Origin: UBA7312 sp002715345
GTDB taxonomy: Bacteria; Bacteroidota; Bacteroidia; Flavobacteriales; UBA7312
Direction of reading: 5' to 3'
Length of the DNA: 37,767 nt
Assembly (NCBI GenBank): GCA_964009845.1
Contig: CAXGIQ010000004.1
Location: forward strand, 1-37,767
Shown: positions 7,624 through 16,962 of the stretch, piece after piece
Layout of the letters: every line of letters starts with the position of its first letter
How positions within the stretch are numbered: the first letter of the stretch is position 1
The notes under the pieces: model-generated
Databases searched by the model: none
The model's input: the letters and a program-made list of their open reading frames with translations, nothing else
Told to the model about the DNA's origin: nothing
Program-made: the position numbers and the translations under genes

Positions 7624-9555
7624 TTATTTAACGATTAACTTTCCGTTCACAGAAGCATTGTTAATAGTCAATTCGTATGTGTATGTCCCTTTTGCTAGGT
7701 TGCTAAAGTCAATAGTTGTTTCATGTGCTCCAGCAGTTTTATATCCTTCTGCAGATGTGTAAACAACTTGCCCCATAATATTTCGTACAGTAATTGTTAA
7801 ATCACCAGAAGTGTTAAGGTTGTAAGCAAAACGAGTTATTCCGTTTGTAGGGTTAGGGAATGTATTGAATGAAGAAGCAATAGAATTTTCTTCTATAGAA
7901 ACAGATCCCTCAAAGGCCCAAGTTCCAAAATTTGCAGCAATACCTAAAGCTTCTCCATTAGTATACCACTGTTCTCCAGGGACAAATATTATACTACTCC
8001 ATACTCCACGATTTGGATATGTTTTATCATCAGCTATTACAACTGGATTTGCATCAGCATTTGAATAACACTCAACTATAATAAAGTAATTTCCAGGAGC
8101 AAGATTTCTGTCTTGAGGAGCACCATTATAATTAGTAGGAATAGGGATAGTAACGCTATTTGCATCAACATCAGCTTGAGTGATAGTATAAAATTCAGAG
8201 TACATTAGAACATTGTTTTCATCAGGACTGAATGAAGTATATTCATCTGCAGTTCCTGGATTTTGTACTTCTTCAACACCAGATGCAACTGTAATTTGAA
8301 CGAAACCTCCAGCAACAGTGTTAGGGTTTAATAATAATGTAGCAGATGTTAATTCATCAGCTACTAAAGTTTCAATTAAATTTGCAGCTTTGAATCCATC
8401 AGCAGAAAAACCAGTCGAAACTGTACCTTGTGAATCAAATGCATAATATGGAGCGAAAACAGTATCACTAACTGAAAATAGTACTTCCATTCCATTATCA
8501 TTAGGATTATCATCTGTTTCATTAGAAGATACGCTAAAAGTATTTATATACTCTCCATTATTTGAAGGAAGATACATGTTACTGTGATATTCAACGTATG
8601 ATGAGTCGGATTCTAAATCACTATTTGAATAAACATATGAATCATTGAATGCCCCAGCTCCGGTTACATCCACAACAGATGTTACGTTTGTTTGTGTGTT
8701 CACTCCAAAATTGTAAACACCAACACCATACTCAATTTCTGAAATTTGATTTGAAGGCACTATCCCATAAAAATCTCTAAAACCATCAGATCCATCGGTC
8801 ATATTGATTACGCTAGCATACAATTCCAAATCATTTGCAGGCTGTTCAATAATTCTAACATCATCTATTTGCCAACCGTAATCCCATGATCCAAACCATT
8901 CAAACATTATTCTTACATTAGCAGAATTACCAGCAACCTCAGAGATGTTAATCATCTTTACATCTGGATTGTCAGTTCCTGATTGGTCAATCGTTGCATA
9001 CCACTGTCCATTTGCATCTAATGCAGAGTTCACATAGTATTTTCCTGCCCAAGTTACACCGCCATCATTACTAACTCTTACAATACAAGTGTCAGCTTGC
9101 CATCTTCTAAACATTTGTTCAAAAGAAACAACTACATTAGCGATAGCAGAGCAATCAACATCTTGATTAAGAATTAACTGAGTGTGCTCTTGAGCTCCAC
9201 CTTCAAAATTGTCGCCATCAGAGTCAACCATCATCCAGCCGTTAGCAGCAGTAGTAGATTCTAATGCAGCAGTTGGATAGTCTCCGGTCATACCTTCATC
9301 AGTCCATTTCCAATCTACAGGACCCTCAGCAGTATTAACTGTCCAATTATCTGGCATACCGCCATCAAAATCTTCTTCAAAAACTGCAGCTGAACTTCTT
9401 GCCTGCATCACAGTGTTTTGATTCATGTTGATAGTAGCTTTTTCTTTCAAATAAGGAGCCTTATTTGTAGAAACAATTGCTACATCTTTCAATTGCTGTG
9501 CGTGTACTCCCATACTTAGAACAATAACGCAAGCAGATAGTAAAATTTTCTTCAT
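7624..9555 (-). CDS. Secreted T9SS type A sorting domain protein (choice-of-anchor J-like)
   Basis: This 643-residue protein has a signal peptide (cleavage near VHAQ, residue 19), an N-terminal jelly-roll-like domain (about 58-240, opening VFEEDFDGGMP and closing IDDVRII), a beta-rich middle, and a C-terminal T9SS type A sorting domain (NTFPNPTNG, then VRNIMGQVVY, ending GKLIVK). The domain order is the same as in the neighbouring gene at 5572-7533, and conserved blocks (GFRDFYG, FTDG/SADG, DELTSA, IPIPTNY, EQWYTNG) show that the two arose by tandem duplication. It contains an insertion relative to its paralogue around GVEEVQNPGTADEYTSF. No enzyme motif is visible. It is expected on the cell surface or released. 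A terminator follows, so it is transcribed separately from its paralogue. Confidence 0.88.
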   Translation of the reverse strand: MKKILLSACVIVLSMGVHAQQLKDVAIVSTNKAPYLKEKATINMNQNTVMQARSSAAVFEEDFDGGMPDNWTVNTAEGPVDWKWTDEGMTGDYPTAALESTTAANGWMMVDSDGDNFEGGAQEHTQLILNQDVDCSAIANVVVSFEQMFRRWQADTCIVRVSNDGGVTWAGKYYVNSALDANGQWYATIDQSGTDNPDVKMINISEVAGNSANVRIMFEWFGSWDYGWQIDDVRIIEQPANDLELYASVINMTDGSDGFRDFYGIVPSNQISEIEYGVGVYNFGVNTQTNVTSVVDVTGAGAFNDSYVYSNSDLESDSSYVEYHSNMYLPSNNGEYINTFSVSSNETDDNPNDNGMEVLFSVSDTVFAPYYAFDSQGTVSTGFSADGFKAANLIETLVADELTSATLLLNPNTVAGGFVQITVASGVEEVQNPGTADEYTSFSPDENNVLMYSEFYTITQADVDANSVTIPIPTNYNGAPQDRNLAPGNYFIIVECYSNADANPVVIADDKTYPNRGVWSSIIFVPGEQWYTNGEALGIAANFGTWAFEGSVSIEENSIASSFNTFPNPTNGITRFAYNLNTSGDLTITVRNIMGQVVYTSAEGYKTAGAHETTIDFSNLAKGTYTYELTINNASVNGKLIVK

Positions 9556-9594
9556 AGTTGTGAATTTTATTAATACGAATTAAATAATCAATTC

Positions 9595-9602
9595 CAAATT
9601 TA
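9595..9602 (-). promoter_or_regulatory. Candidate -7 element for the 643-residue T9SS gene
   Basis: The minus strand reads TAAATTTG, a perfect TAnnTTTG match, 40 bases upstream of the ATG at 9555. No clear TTG is seen at the expected -33 distance, so confidence is moderate. Confidence 0.45.
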
Positions 9603-9642
9603 CAAAAAATAAGATTTCGTAAACATGTAAAACATGAAATTA

Positions 9643-11757
9643 TTAAGAACTCAGCCTTTTTGTTTTTAAGCGAAGGGAATTACCAATCACTACAATGTCC
9701 GAAAATGCCATGAATAATGCGCCCCACATAGGGTTAAGCAGGCCCATAGCAGCAATAGGTATGGCTACAATATTGTAGGAAAATGCCCAAAACAAGTTTT
9801 GCTTGATGGTTAAAAGCGTGTGTTTACTGATGTTAAGCGCCTCAGAAATTTTACTTAAATCGTTGCCATTTAATAGTACTATTTGAGCCGACTGAATAGC
9901 TATTTGTGTTCCACTGCTTAAGGAGATTCCTACATCTGCTTGTGCTAAAGCAGGGGCATCATTTATTCCGTCTCCTACCATAGCGGTAGTTCCCAGCTCT
10001 TTACTGTCAGCAATTCTTTGTAGTTTTTGATGTGGAAGTTGTTCGGAGTAAATCGTTTTAATATGCAAATTTTTAGCCAAGGCAATGCATTTTTCTTTTT
10101 TATCGCCACTGAGCATAATAGGGTTTAGCTCAGCTAATTTTAAAGATTGTATGCTCTGTTCTGCATTCGCTTTTACTTCATCCTCAATGTCTATAGTAGC
10201 AAAAAGCTGATTGTTTTTAAGTAAGTATAAACTATGAGAGTAATCTTCAGTTAAATCCTGTGCAATAGTATAGGATCCCAAAAAGTAATGATGCTTGTCC
10301 CATTTTCCTTCTATTCCTTTACCTTTGTGTTCTTGAATTTCATTTAGCTGAATGCTGTCGGTTTTTCCTTTCAATTCTTTAACAATAGATTTGGCAATGG
10401 GGTGGGATGAGTGTTGCTCCAAATGATACAATAGCTTTTTTACTTCTGTTAGATTTTCTGAATCACAATGTATTTTTTGAATTTTGAAATTGCCGGTTGT
10501 TAGCGTTCCTGTTTTGTCAAAAAAGATGTGTTTTACTTTAGCAAAGGCCTCTAAAGTACTGCCTCCTTTTACCAAAATACCAGATTTTGCAGCCCTTCCT
10601 AAACCCACCATTACAGCGGTAGGGGTGGCTAAGCCCATGGCGCAAGGGCAAGAAATAACTAATACTGCAACAGCACGCATTATAGCATCGGCTGTGCTAA
10701 TGTTAAACGCAAAATTAGAAACCAAAAAGGTAAGTGCAGAAATAGCCAAAACTATAGGTACAAATACAGCGCTTACTTTATCGCCTAGCTGTTGAATGTT
10801 AGGCTTGTTGTTTTGTGCCTTTTTGACCATCTCAATAATTTGAGAAAGCACCGTTTCTTCTCCTACTTGTGTGGCTTCAATTTTCAGATTACCATCTACT
10901 AAGATGGTTCCCCCAGTAACCCGATTGTTTTGTGTTTTATGCACTGCTTCGCTTTCTCCTGTCAGCATGGATTCGTCTAAAATTCCTGTGCCCTGTATAA
11001 TTACTCCATCGGTTGGGATTTTATCGCCACTATTCACAATTAAAATATCTTCTTTTTGTATCTGTTTGAAAGGAATCTGCTCTGTTTTTAAGTTTATTGT
11101 TTCTCTTGTAGCAAGCAGCTCTTGTATAGCGCTTAACTCTTGTATAGCGCTGGTTGTTTGTTTAACGGAACGGTGCTCTAGTACATTACCTAAAAAGACC
11201 AAGGTTATGATGGTAGCAGTGGTTTCGAAAAACAAAAACTGATGCGCCTCTGTAGTACCCCAGTTCATGAGCGTACCTGTTAAGCTATACGCAAAAGCAG
11301 CTGTTGTTCCCATCATTATCAGTACATCCATATTCGGGATGCCAACTTTTAAGGAGTTAACTGCACTTTTTCCAAAATGTATAAGTCCTATGCTGTAAAC
11401 AGGTAGGCAAAGGATAATTTGTATGAGTGGGTTTTGCAAAAAGTGGTCATGCGCTAAAAACATGTGTGCAAACAAGGGTATGGTAAACAGCAAACAAATG
11501 GCGAATAGTTTTTCTAAACGATTATCATTTTGCTGAATAGCCTCAGCACTGGCGTTAAAACCAATGGATTCTACTTCCTGTATTAAATCTTGTATACTCC
11601 ATTTTTCCGAATGATAAATAGAGGCTTCTGCATTGGAAAAACTCACAGTGCTTTTATGCAATCCTTTGCTAGTAAAGTGCTTTTGAATGCCGGCCGCACA
11701 GTTGGCACAAGTCATTCCTTTTATATGTAGTGTAGTATGTATTAGTTCTTTGCCCAT
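9643..11757 (-). CDS. copA: Heavy-metal (Cu+-type) P1B ATPase
   Basis: This 704-residue ATP-driven metal pump of the inner membrane is most like Cu+/Ag+ exporters. In order it has one N-terminal heavy-metal-binding domain (GMTCANC, C17 and C20), four membrane segments, the actuator motif LTGESE, the transmembrane metal site CPC (C370-P-C372), the phosphorylation motif DKTGTLT (D414), the SHP motif of P1B pumps, the hinge GDGINDAP (D596), and two final membrane segments carrying YN and MAFS, consistent with the P1B-1 (Cu+) class. The length is normal. It stands alone and is divergent from tRNA-His. No CopY/CueR-type regulator is adjacent. Base composition is somewhat richer in GC than in the neighbouring T9SS genes. 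Metal specificity is inferred. Confidence 0.92.
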   Translation of the reverse strand: MGKELIHTTLHIKGMTCANCAAGIQKHFTSKGLHKSTVSFSNAEASIYHSEKWSIQDLIQEVESIGFNASAEAIQQNDNRLEKLFAICLLFTIPLFAHMFLAHDHFLQNPLIQIILCLPVYSIGLIHFGKSAVNSLKVGIPNMDVLIMMGTTAAFAYSLTGTLMNWGTTEAHQFLFFETTATIITLVFLGNVLEHRSVKQTTSAIQELSAIQELLATRETINLKTEQIPFKQIQKEDILIVNSGDKIPTDGVIIQGTGILDESMLTGESEAVHKTQNNRVTGGTILVDGNLKIEATQVGEETVLSQIIEMVKKAQNNKPNIQQLGDKVSAVFVPIVLAISALTFLVSNFAFNISTADAIMRAVAVLVISCPCAMGLATPTAVMVGLGRAAKSGILVKGGSTLEAFAKVKHIFFDKTGTLTTGNFKIQKIHCDSENLTEVKKLLYHLEQHSSHPIAKSIVKELKGKTDSIQLNEIQEHKGKGIEGKWDKHHYFLGSYTIAQDLTEDYSHSLYLLKNNQLFATIDIEDEVKANAEQSIQSLKLAELNPIMLSGDKKEKCIALAKNLHIKTIYSEQLPHQKLQRIADSKELGTTAMVGDGINDAPALAQADVGISLSSGTQIAIQSAQIVLLNGNDLSKISEALNISKHTLLTIKQNLFWAFSYNIVAIPIAAMGLLNPMWGALFMAFSDIVVIGNSLRLKTKRLSS

Positions 11758-11765
11758 ATGGACTT

Positions 11766-11773
11766 CAAATTTA
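11766..11773 (-). promoter_or_regulatory. Candidate -7 element for the P-type ATPase gene
   Basis: The minus strand reads TAAATTTG, a perfect TAnnTTTG match, only 8 bases upstream of the ATG at 11757. Transcription from here would make a nearly leaderless mRNA. It is back to back with the tRNA-His promoter. Confidence 0.45.
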
Positions 11774-11795
11774 GGACTTTTATCATATAAATTTA

Positions 11796-11827
11796 TTGTG
11801 CAGATGCTAGTAAAAGTTATATATTTG
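11796..11827 (+). promoter_or_regulatory. Promoter of tRNA-His
   Basis: TTG at 11796-11798 and a perfect TAnnTTTG element (TATATTTG, 11820-11827) are spaced 21 bases apart, which fits the Bacteroidota -33/-7 architecture. Initiation about 6 bases downstream of the -7 would place the transcript start just before the mature tRNA. Confidence 0.7.
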
Positions 11828-11838
11828 CGCGCTCAAAC

Positions 11839-11913
<75 letters not shown>

Positions 11914-11919
11914 CTTTAG

Positions 11920-11947
11920 AAAGCCCTTCCATTTGGAGGGGCTTTTT
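11920..11947 (+). terminator. Intrinsic terminator after tRNA-His
   Basis: An 11-bp stem (11920-11930 with 11935-11945, one G-T wobble) with core GCCCTTCC/GGAGGGGC and a 4-base loop is followed by a T-run. It starts 7 bases after the mature tRNA end. Confidence 0.88.
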
Positions 11948-12021
11948 ATGTTCATCAACTTGACTTGATTCATGGTCTACACTATCTACTTAAACCCTAA
12001 GCATTAAGATAAAAAAACAGA

Positions 12022-12055
12022 ATAAAAAAATCCCCTTCAATTTTGAAAGGGGATT
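12022..12055 (-). terminator. Intrinsic terminator of the DPP-IV/peptide transporter/thioredoxin block
   Basis: Stem AATCCCC...GGGGATT with an inner TTCAA/TTGAA extension and one bulged A. On the minus strand it is followed by a T-run (complement of the A-run at 12024-12030). It sits just after the stop of the thioredoxin-fold lipoprotein at 12063. The remaining bases between here and the tRNA terminator hold nothing I recognise. Confidence 0.82.
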
Positions 12056-12062
12056 AATCTTT

Positions 12063-12611
12063 TTATCTTTTTATCATGTTTTGTAAAGTTCGCAGAAACT
12101 GATCGGTTGGTTGAAAACCAGGATAGCTTCTCAGTTTCTGATAATTTTCATTGACAAAAACGGTAGAAGGCCAATATATATTTCCATTGTAAGGATCTAC
12201 AAGATTTTTGTGTAAATCATGATTTGAATTTACTTCAGGATCTAGATTTTGGTTCACAAATGTTTGTCCCATAATTTGTACAGGGTCTTTTCCTCTTCCA
12301 TCAAATAAAACTGCATAAAAATTATCATTTAATAGTTTTATAATTCTAGGATCTCTTAATGTTTCATCTTTCATCTTTTTGCAATAAGGGCATCCAGGAC
12401 GGTGAAAAATAAACATCATTTTTTTAGGATCTTTTGCCATCAGTGCATCTATTTCGTTAGCACTAACCCAATTAACATCTGCACTTGTATTGTTTTCTTT
12501 AATAATATATTTTAAATCGACTGTTTTAGCTGGTTTTGTATTCTCACTTTCATTACAAGAGGAAACGAAAAAAGGGCTAAGAATTAAAAATAAGCTTACT
12601 AATGTTCTCAT
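12063..12611 (-). CDS. Thioredoxin-fold lipoprotein (CPYC motif)
   Basis: This 182-residue protein has a lipoprotein signal (hydrophobic N-terminus with lipobox VSSC, lipidated C19) and a single thioredoxin-like domain with the active-site motif CPYC (C74 and C77, in HRPGCPYCKKM). A CPYC motif is more typical of glutaredoxins than of classical thioredoxins (CGPC). The surrounding pattern (KKMKDETLRDPRI) resembles the periplasmic thioredoxin_7/DUF255-like group. It should be membrane-anchored and face the periplasm, where it could reduce or isomerise disulfides. The start lies 4 bases after the stop of another thioredoxin-fold gene, so the two are co-transcribed. The substrate is unknown. Confidence 0.85.
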   Translation of the reverse strand: MRTLVSLFLILSPFFVSSCNESENTKPAKTVDLKYIIKENNTSADVNWVSANEIDALMAKDPKKMMFIFHRPGCPYCKKMKDETLRDPRIIKLLNDNFYAVLFDGRGKDPVQIMGQTFVNQNLDPEVNSNHDLHKNLVDPYNGNIYWPSTVFVNENYQKLRSYPGFQPTDQFLRTLQNMIKR

Positions 12612-12615
12612 TTTA

Positions 12616-13083
12616 TTATTTTTTGATTAATTTATTTGCTTGAGTGATAAACATATCTGTATTTATCTGCATTCCTATAATAGGATTTCCAAGAAGACTT
12701 AACTCTTTTGTTGATTTGTTATATTCTATAAAGACAAAACTAGGATATGAACGTATACCCGCTGCTCTTTGTAAATTTTCATTTTGTTTTTTTAATTCCT
12801 CGCTTTGTTTATCTCTATTTTCTTTTCTTTTTGGAAAATCTAATTCGACAAGAATCAAATTTTTTTCTGCCCAATCCTTGAATTTTTTTGTTTCAAGCAT
12901 CATTTGTTTTGTCTTTTTACATGGTGGACACCAATCACTACCTGTAAAAAAGAGCATTATAGGTTTGTTGTTTTCAACAGAAACTTGTACTGCTTCATCA
13001 AAATCTGTGTGCCATTTAGCTTTTTCTTGCCCAAAAGCAATTAACGAAACAAATAATAATGAGATAAAAAATAACTTCTTCAT
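12616..13083 (-). CDS. Secreted thioredoxin-family protein (CPPC motif)
   Basis: This 155-residue protein has a signal peptide (cleavage near AFGQ, residue 19) and one thioredoxin-like domain whose active site is WCPPC (C52 and C55). The cis-proline region is RSYPSFVF. It is a periplasmic thiol-disulfide protein of unknown partner. The charged stretch KRKENRDKQSEELKKQ between the active site and the cis-Pro region probably forms a helix. It is the first of two adjacent thioredoxin-fold genes placed 10 bases after the peptide transporter, so it may be co-transcribed with it. The link between the peptide genes and these thiol proteins is positional only. Confidence 0.85.
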   Translation of the reverse strand: MKKLFFISLLFVSLIAFGQEKAKWHTDFDEAVQVSVENNKPIMLFFTGSDWCPPCKKTKQMMLETKKFKDWAEKNLILVELDFPKRKENRDKQSEELKKQNENLQRAAGIRSYPSFVFIEYNKSTKELSLLGNPIIGMQINTDMFITQANKLIKK

Positions 13084-13093
13084 AATTTAATTT

Positions 13094-14728
13094 TTAGTGA
13101 ACGCCATGCATCCATTTCTTTAATACTGGTGTAATTATAAACGCTATAATAGCCATTCCTATTGCTACCACACCTACTTGTGTAAATACAGAAGTGTAGT
13201 TTAGTAATGATTGAACTCCTTCAATAGTTGAGTCAGTTGTTGCTCCAGCAAAACCGGTAACATTTTCAATCATAGTAGTCATAAAACCTGGCTCAGGAAC
13301 TTCATCTGAACCAGTTATTGTTGCATTTGCAATAAATTTAGAAATATAATGTGCAAATGATGAGGATAGGAAATAAACTCCCATCATAAATGCTGTCATT
13401 TTCTTTGGAGATAATTCAGTTACTTTGCTAAGTCCTATCGGAGATATAAACAACTCTCCAGTTGTCATCAAAAAGTAACCAACCATTAAAAATATAAAAG
13501 GTGTTTTACCAGCAGCATCCATATACTGTGCGCTCATAGCGAAAACTAAAAAACCTAGTCCTAATTGCAATATTCCTAATGCGAACTTTATTGGAGTTAT
13601 TGGATTTTTCTGTGCTTTTGCAAGTCCTACCCACATTAATGAAAATGGAATAGCTAAAAACATAATATATCCAGGATTTATAGCATTTGTTTGTGAAGCA
13701 TTTAATAAAACCAAATTAACATTTCTTTCTGCGAATAAAGTTATGGCGGTACCTGCAAGTTCAAAGAATGACCAAAAAACAGTAATAAACAAGGTAAGAA
13801 CTAATACAGTAAGTAATCTTAGGTTATCTATTTTAGTTAAACTAATCATATTCTTAGCAATAATTGCCAAAATAATAACTAGTAGGGCGATTAGTATAGA
13901 TGAGTGAAGATGTAGTTCTCCTATAACTTCAAATGCATTATATCTCACCAAAAAAGCAGAAATAGGTACTAATAAAATTGCTATCAAGTAAAAGAAATAA
14001 TCAGTCCTTAATCCATACATCTTTTTTTCTTTATACTCTTCTGGTTGATTTCCATTGTCGTTAAACACTCCATCTTCAATTCCCCTCCAGAAAAATATTA
14101 ATCCAATTAACATTCCAATTCCCGCAGCGCCAAAACCATAATGCCATCCCCAGTTTTCACTCATCCCTAAATATCCACATGCTAAAGGAGCTAAAAATGC
14201 TCCAATGTTTATGCCCATGTAAAAAATTGTAAAACCAGAATCTCTTCTAGTATCACCTTCATTATATAATCTTCCTACCATTGTAGAAATATTTGGTTTA
14301 AAGAACCCATTACCAACTATCAATAATGCTAAAGCAGAATAGAAAAAGAATCCATTAATATTATTTATAGGAAAACCGAACAAACCATTAGTAAAATCTT
14401 CAGCATCAAAATAAAAGGCCATAAAGAAATGTCCTAATGCCATTAGTATTCCACCTAACATTATTGACTTTTTGAAACCTATAAATTTATCAGCAATCAT
14501 TCCACCTATCACAGGAGTTGCATAAACTAATGATCCATAAGCTGCAAAAATACCAATAGACATTTCCTCTCGAGCGACTTCATCTGTTATATATAAAAAG
14601 AACTCATTAACCATGTAAAGAGTAAGTAATGCACGCATTCCATAATAAGAAAAACGTTCCCATAACTCGGCAAAGAATAGATAAAATAACCCTTTTGGGT
14701 GTCCGAATATTTGTTGTTCTTGTTTCAT
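13094..14728 (-). CDS. Peptide MFS transporter (POT/PTR family)
   Basis: This 544-residue inner-membrane protein of the proton-dependent oligopeptide transporter family imports di- and tripeptides with protons. The family signature ExxERFSYYG is at residues 21-30, and the second signature (FYMGINIGAFLAPL) follows in the N-terminal half. About 12-14 hydrophobic helices fill the rest. An insert of moderate hydrophobicity before the last helix (residues around 480-510) is common in family members. It lies 51 bases downstream of a dipeptidyl peptidase IV gene on the same strand, which would supply its substrate, and 10 bases upstream of a thioredoxin-fold gene. Confidence 0.93.
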   Translation of the reverse strand: MKQEQQIFGHPKGLFYLFFAELWERFSYYGMRALLTLYMVNEFFLYITDEVAREEMSIGIFAAYGSLVYATPVIGGMIADKFIGFKKSIMLGGILMALGHFFMAFYFDAEDFTNGLFGFPINNINGFFFYSALALLIVGNGFFKPNISTMVGRLYNEGDTRRDSGFTIFYMGINIGAFLAPLACGYLGMSENWGWHYGFGAAGIGMLIGLIFFWRGIEDGVFNDNGNQPEEYKEKKMYGLRTDYFFYLIAILLVPISAFLVRYNAFEVIGELHLHSSILIALLVIILAIIAKNMISLTKIDNLRLLTVLVLTLFITVFWSFFELAGTAITLFAERNVNLVLLNASQTNAINPGYIMFLAIPFSLMWVGLAKAQKNPITPIKFALGILQLGLGFLVFAMSAQYMDAAGKTPFIFLMVGYFLMTTGELFISPIGLSKVTELSPKKMTAFMMGVYFLSSSFAHYISKFIANATITGSDEVPEPGFMTTMIENVTGFAGATTDSTIEGVQSLLNYTSVFTQVGVVAIGMAIIAFIITPVLKKWMHGVH

Positions 14729-14779
14729 TTTAGTTAGTTGTTTTAATTCAATAAAGGCCGAAGATAATAATTTATTGGC

Positions 14780-16939
14780 TTATAAATTCTCTATGATATA
14801 ATCTGTCATCATTTGGTAAAGGTGTAGGCGCGTATTGCCTCCATATATACCGTGGTTTTTATCAGGGTAAATAAATAGATCAAACTGCTTATTGGCTTGT
14901 ACTAAGGCGCTCACCATTTCGTAAGTGTTTTGCACATGTACATTATCATCGGCAGAACCATGTATTAGCAAGTACTTCCCTTCCAATTTATCTACATGGC
15001 TGATAGGGGAGTTTTTATCATAACCTTCAGCGTTTTCCTGTGGTTTGCGCATATAGCGCTCCGTGTAAATATTATCGTAATAACGCCAGTTGGTAACTGG
15101 AGCTACAGCAATAGCCATCTTAAATACATCGGCACCTTTGGTAATAGCTAAGGAAGACATATAGCCTCCATAGCTCCATCCTTGAATTCCAATTCTGTTG
15201 GCATCCACATAAGGTAAAGAGCCCAAGTATTTGTTGGCTTCTATCTGATCGATAGTTTCGTACTTACCAAGCTGTTGGTATGTTATTTTCTTAAATTCTG
15301 CGCCACGTCCTCCCGTACCTCTGTTATCGATACAAGCTACAATATAACCTTGCTGCGTAAGGTGCTGATACCAAAAATAGTTGTTCCAGCCCCAGCCATT
15401 AAGTACTTGCTGAGATCCCGGCCCTCCATACAAGAACATTAATACAGGGTATTGTTTAGCGCTATCAAAGTCACTAGGCTTCATCATCCAACCGTTTAAA
15501 GACACATCCTCACTAGTAGTAAAAGAGAAGAATTCTTTATCGCCAAAAGCAAATTCACTCATCTTTTCGGATAGTTCTTTGTTATCCTTTAGCACACGGA
15601 TTTGCTTTCCACTGGTATTGTGTAAGCTGAATTTGGGAGGGGTATTGGCCGTAGAATAATTATTAATGAAGTACTTCATCCCTTTGCTAAAGGTAGCCGA
15701 GTTAGTGCCAATCTTATCCGTTAGCTTTTGCTTCTCTGTACCATCGGTATTAATGCTAAAAACACTGCGATTAATAGCACCTTCTTCGGTAGAGGTGTAA
15801 TATACTTTACCACTTTCATCATGCATACCGTGGTATCTTGTTACTTCCCAGTTGCCATTGGTAATCTGTTGCATGTTACCATCCTCCAAGCTTACCTTGT
15901 ACAGGTGGTTGTAGCCACTTTTTTCTGAAGTCCAAATAAAGTGCTTACCATCGTTTAAGAAGGTAGTGTTATCGTGTATATCCAAATAATACTTATCGGT
16001 TTCGGTAAAGAGTACACGGCTTTTGGCAGTATTAGCATTTACTATCAAAAAGTCTAGGTGGTTTTGGTGTCTGTTCATACGGAATACATACAGACTGTTT
16101 GCATCTTTAGTCCAACCCATGCGAGGTAGGTATTCATAGTCTGCTAATACATCAAGCTTTTTGGTGATTTGCTGCTTTAAATCATATACATGAATGCTGA
16201 TTTCGGAGTTATCTTCTCCAGCTTTAGGATACCTAAATTCGTATTGATAAGGGTAAAGTCCTCCTTGAAACATATCCATCGAGAACTTTTTTACTTCATT
16301 CTCATCAAAACGGTAAAAAGCAATTTTGCTACCATCTGGTGACCAAAAAAAAGCCCTTGTCAAACCAAATTCCTCTTCGTACACCCAGTCGGTAGCACCA
16401 TTAATTACTTGGTTGTTTACCCCATCTGTAGTAATTTGTGTTTCCTGCATGTTGGCTAGATCTTTTAAGTACAGGTTGTTCTCCTTCACATAAGCTACTT
16501 GGCTTCCATCAGGAGAGAATGTAGCGTACATCACTTTATCGTCCAATAACTTTGTTAGCTTACGCCTGCGGATATTGTACACATAAAATATAGATCGGCT
16601 ACTATAGCGGTAAATGCTTTCAGTTTCGGTGGCAAAAAGTACTTTATGCTCATCCTCCGAAAAAGTATAATCGTCAATAGCTATGCCTAACTTTTCCGAA
16701 TCGGCAATAGTGATAAATCGCTTTCCTGTGAGGAAGCTATACTTGTTTAGCTTGCTGCCATTATCGTCTCTGTCTACTTGTGAGTAGTAGGCGTCATTGT
16801 TCATCGATTCTAGGCCCCATACATATTCTGGGTAAAAGCTATAATTCTTCCAGATGTCTTCTAAGCTTACTGCTTTATTTTGTGCCCAGCAGCTAAAACT
16901 GATGCTCAGCACTATTATGTTTATATAAATCTTCCTCAT
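14780..16939 (-). CDS. S9 family dipeptidyl peptidase IV
   Basis: This 719-residue secreted serine peptidase removes N-terminal dipeptides, usually after Pro or Ala. A signal peptide ends near CWAQ (residue 20). Residues about 90-440 form the DPP-IV beta-propeller, which includes the Glu-Glu motif (WVYEEEFG, around residue 190) that binds the substrate amino terminus. The C-terminal alpha/beta hydrolase domain holds the catalytic triad: S589 (GWSYGGY), D664 (GSADDNVH) and H696 (KNHGIYGG). Length and motif order match bacterial DPP-IV. It is divergent from glcD across a short gap with a palindrome, and precedes the peptide transporter. Its GC content is visibly higher than that of the transporter gene beside it. 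Confidence 0.94.
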   Translation of the reverse strand: MRKIYINIIVLSISFSCWAQNKAVSLEDIWKNYSFYPEYVWGLESMNNDAYYSQVDRDDNGSKLNKYSFLTGKRFITIADSEKLGIAIDDYTFSEDEHKVLFATETESIYRYSSRSIFYVYNIRRRKLTKLLDDKVMYATFSPDGSQVAYVKENNLYLKDLANMQETQITTDGVNNQVINGATDWVYEEEFGLTRAFFWSPDGSKIAFYRFDENEVKKFSMDMFQGGLYPYQYEFRYPKAGEDNSEISIHVYDLKQQITKKLDVLADYEYLPRMGWTKDANSLYVFRMNRHQNHLDFLIVNANTAKSRVLFTETDKYYLDIHDNTTFLNDGKHFIWTSEKSGYNHLYKVSLEDGNMQQITNGNWEVTRYHGMHDESGKVYYTSTEEGAINRSVFSINTDGTEKQKLTDKIGTNSATFSKGMKYFINNYSTANTPPKFSLHNTSGKQIRVLKDNKELSEKMSEFAFGDKEFFSFTTSEDVSLNGWMMKPSDFDSAKQYPVLMFLYGGPGSQQVLNGWGWNNYFWYQHLTQQGYIVACIDNRGTGGRGAEFKKITYQQLGKYETIDQIEANKYLGSLPYVDANRIGIQGWSYGGYMSSLAITKGADVFKMAIAVAPVTNWRYYDNIYTERYMRKPQENAEGYDKNSPISHVDKLEGKYLLIHGSADDNVHVQNTYEMVSALVQANKQFDLFIYPDKNHGIYGGNTRLHLYQMMTDYIIENL

Positions 16940-16962
16940 CTTATTTTTTCTGATTGTAGATG

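Noticed and set aside
9624..9636. CATGT-AAA-ACATG hairpin as terminator of the P-type ATPase gene
   Set aside because: The stem is only 5 bp and AT-rich, and the T-run on the minus strand is not adjacent.
10484..11242. Two long open frames antisense to the P-type ATPase
   Set aside because: They are shadows of the conserved ATPase frame and show no domain or start context of their own.
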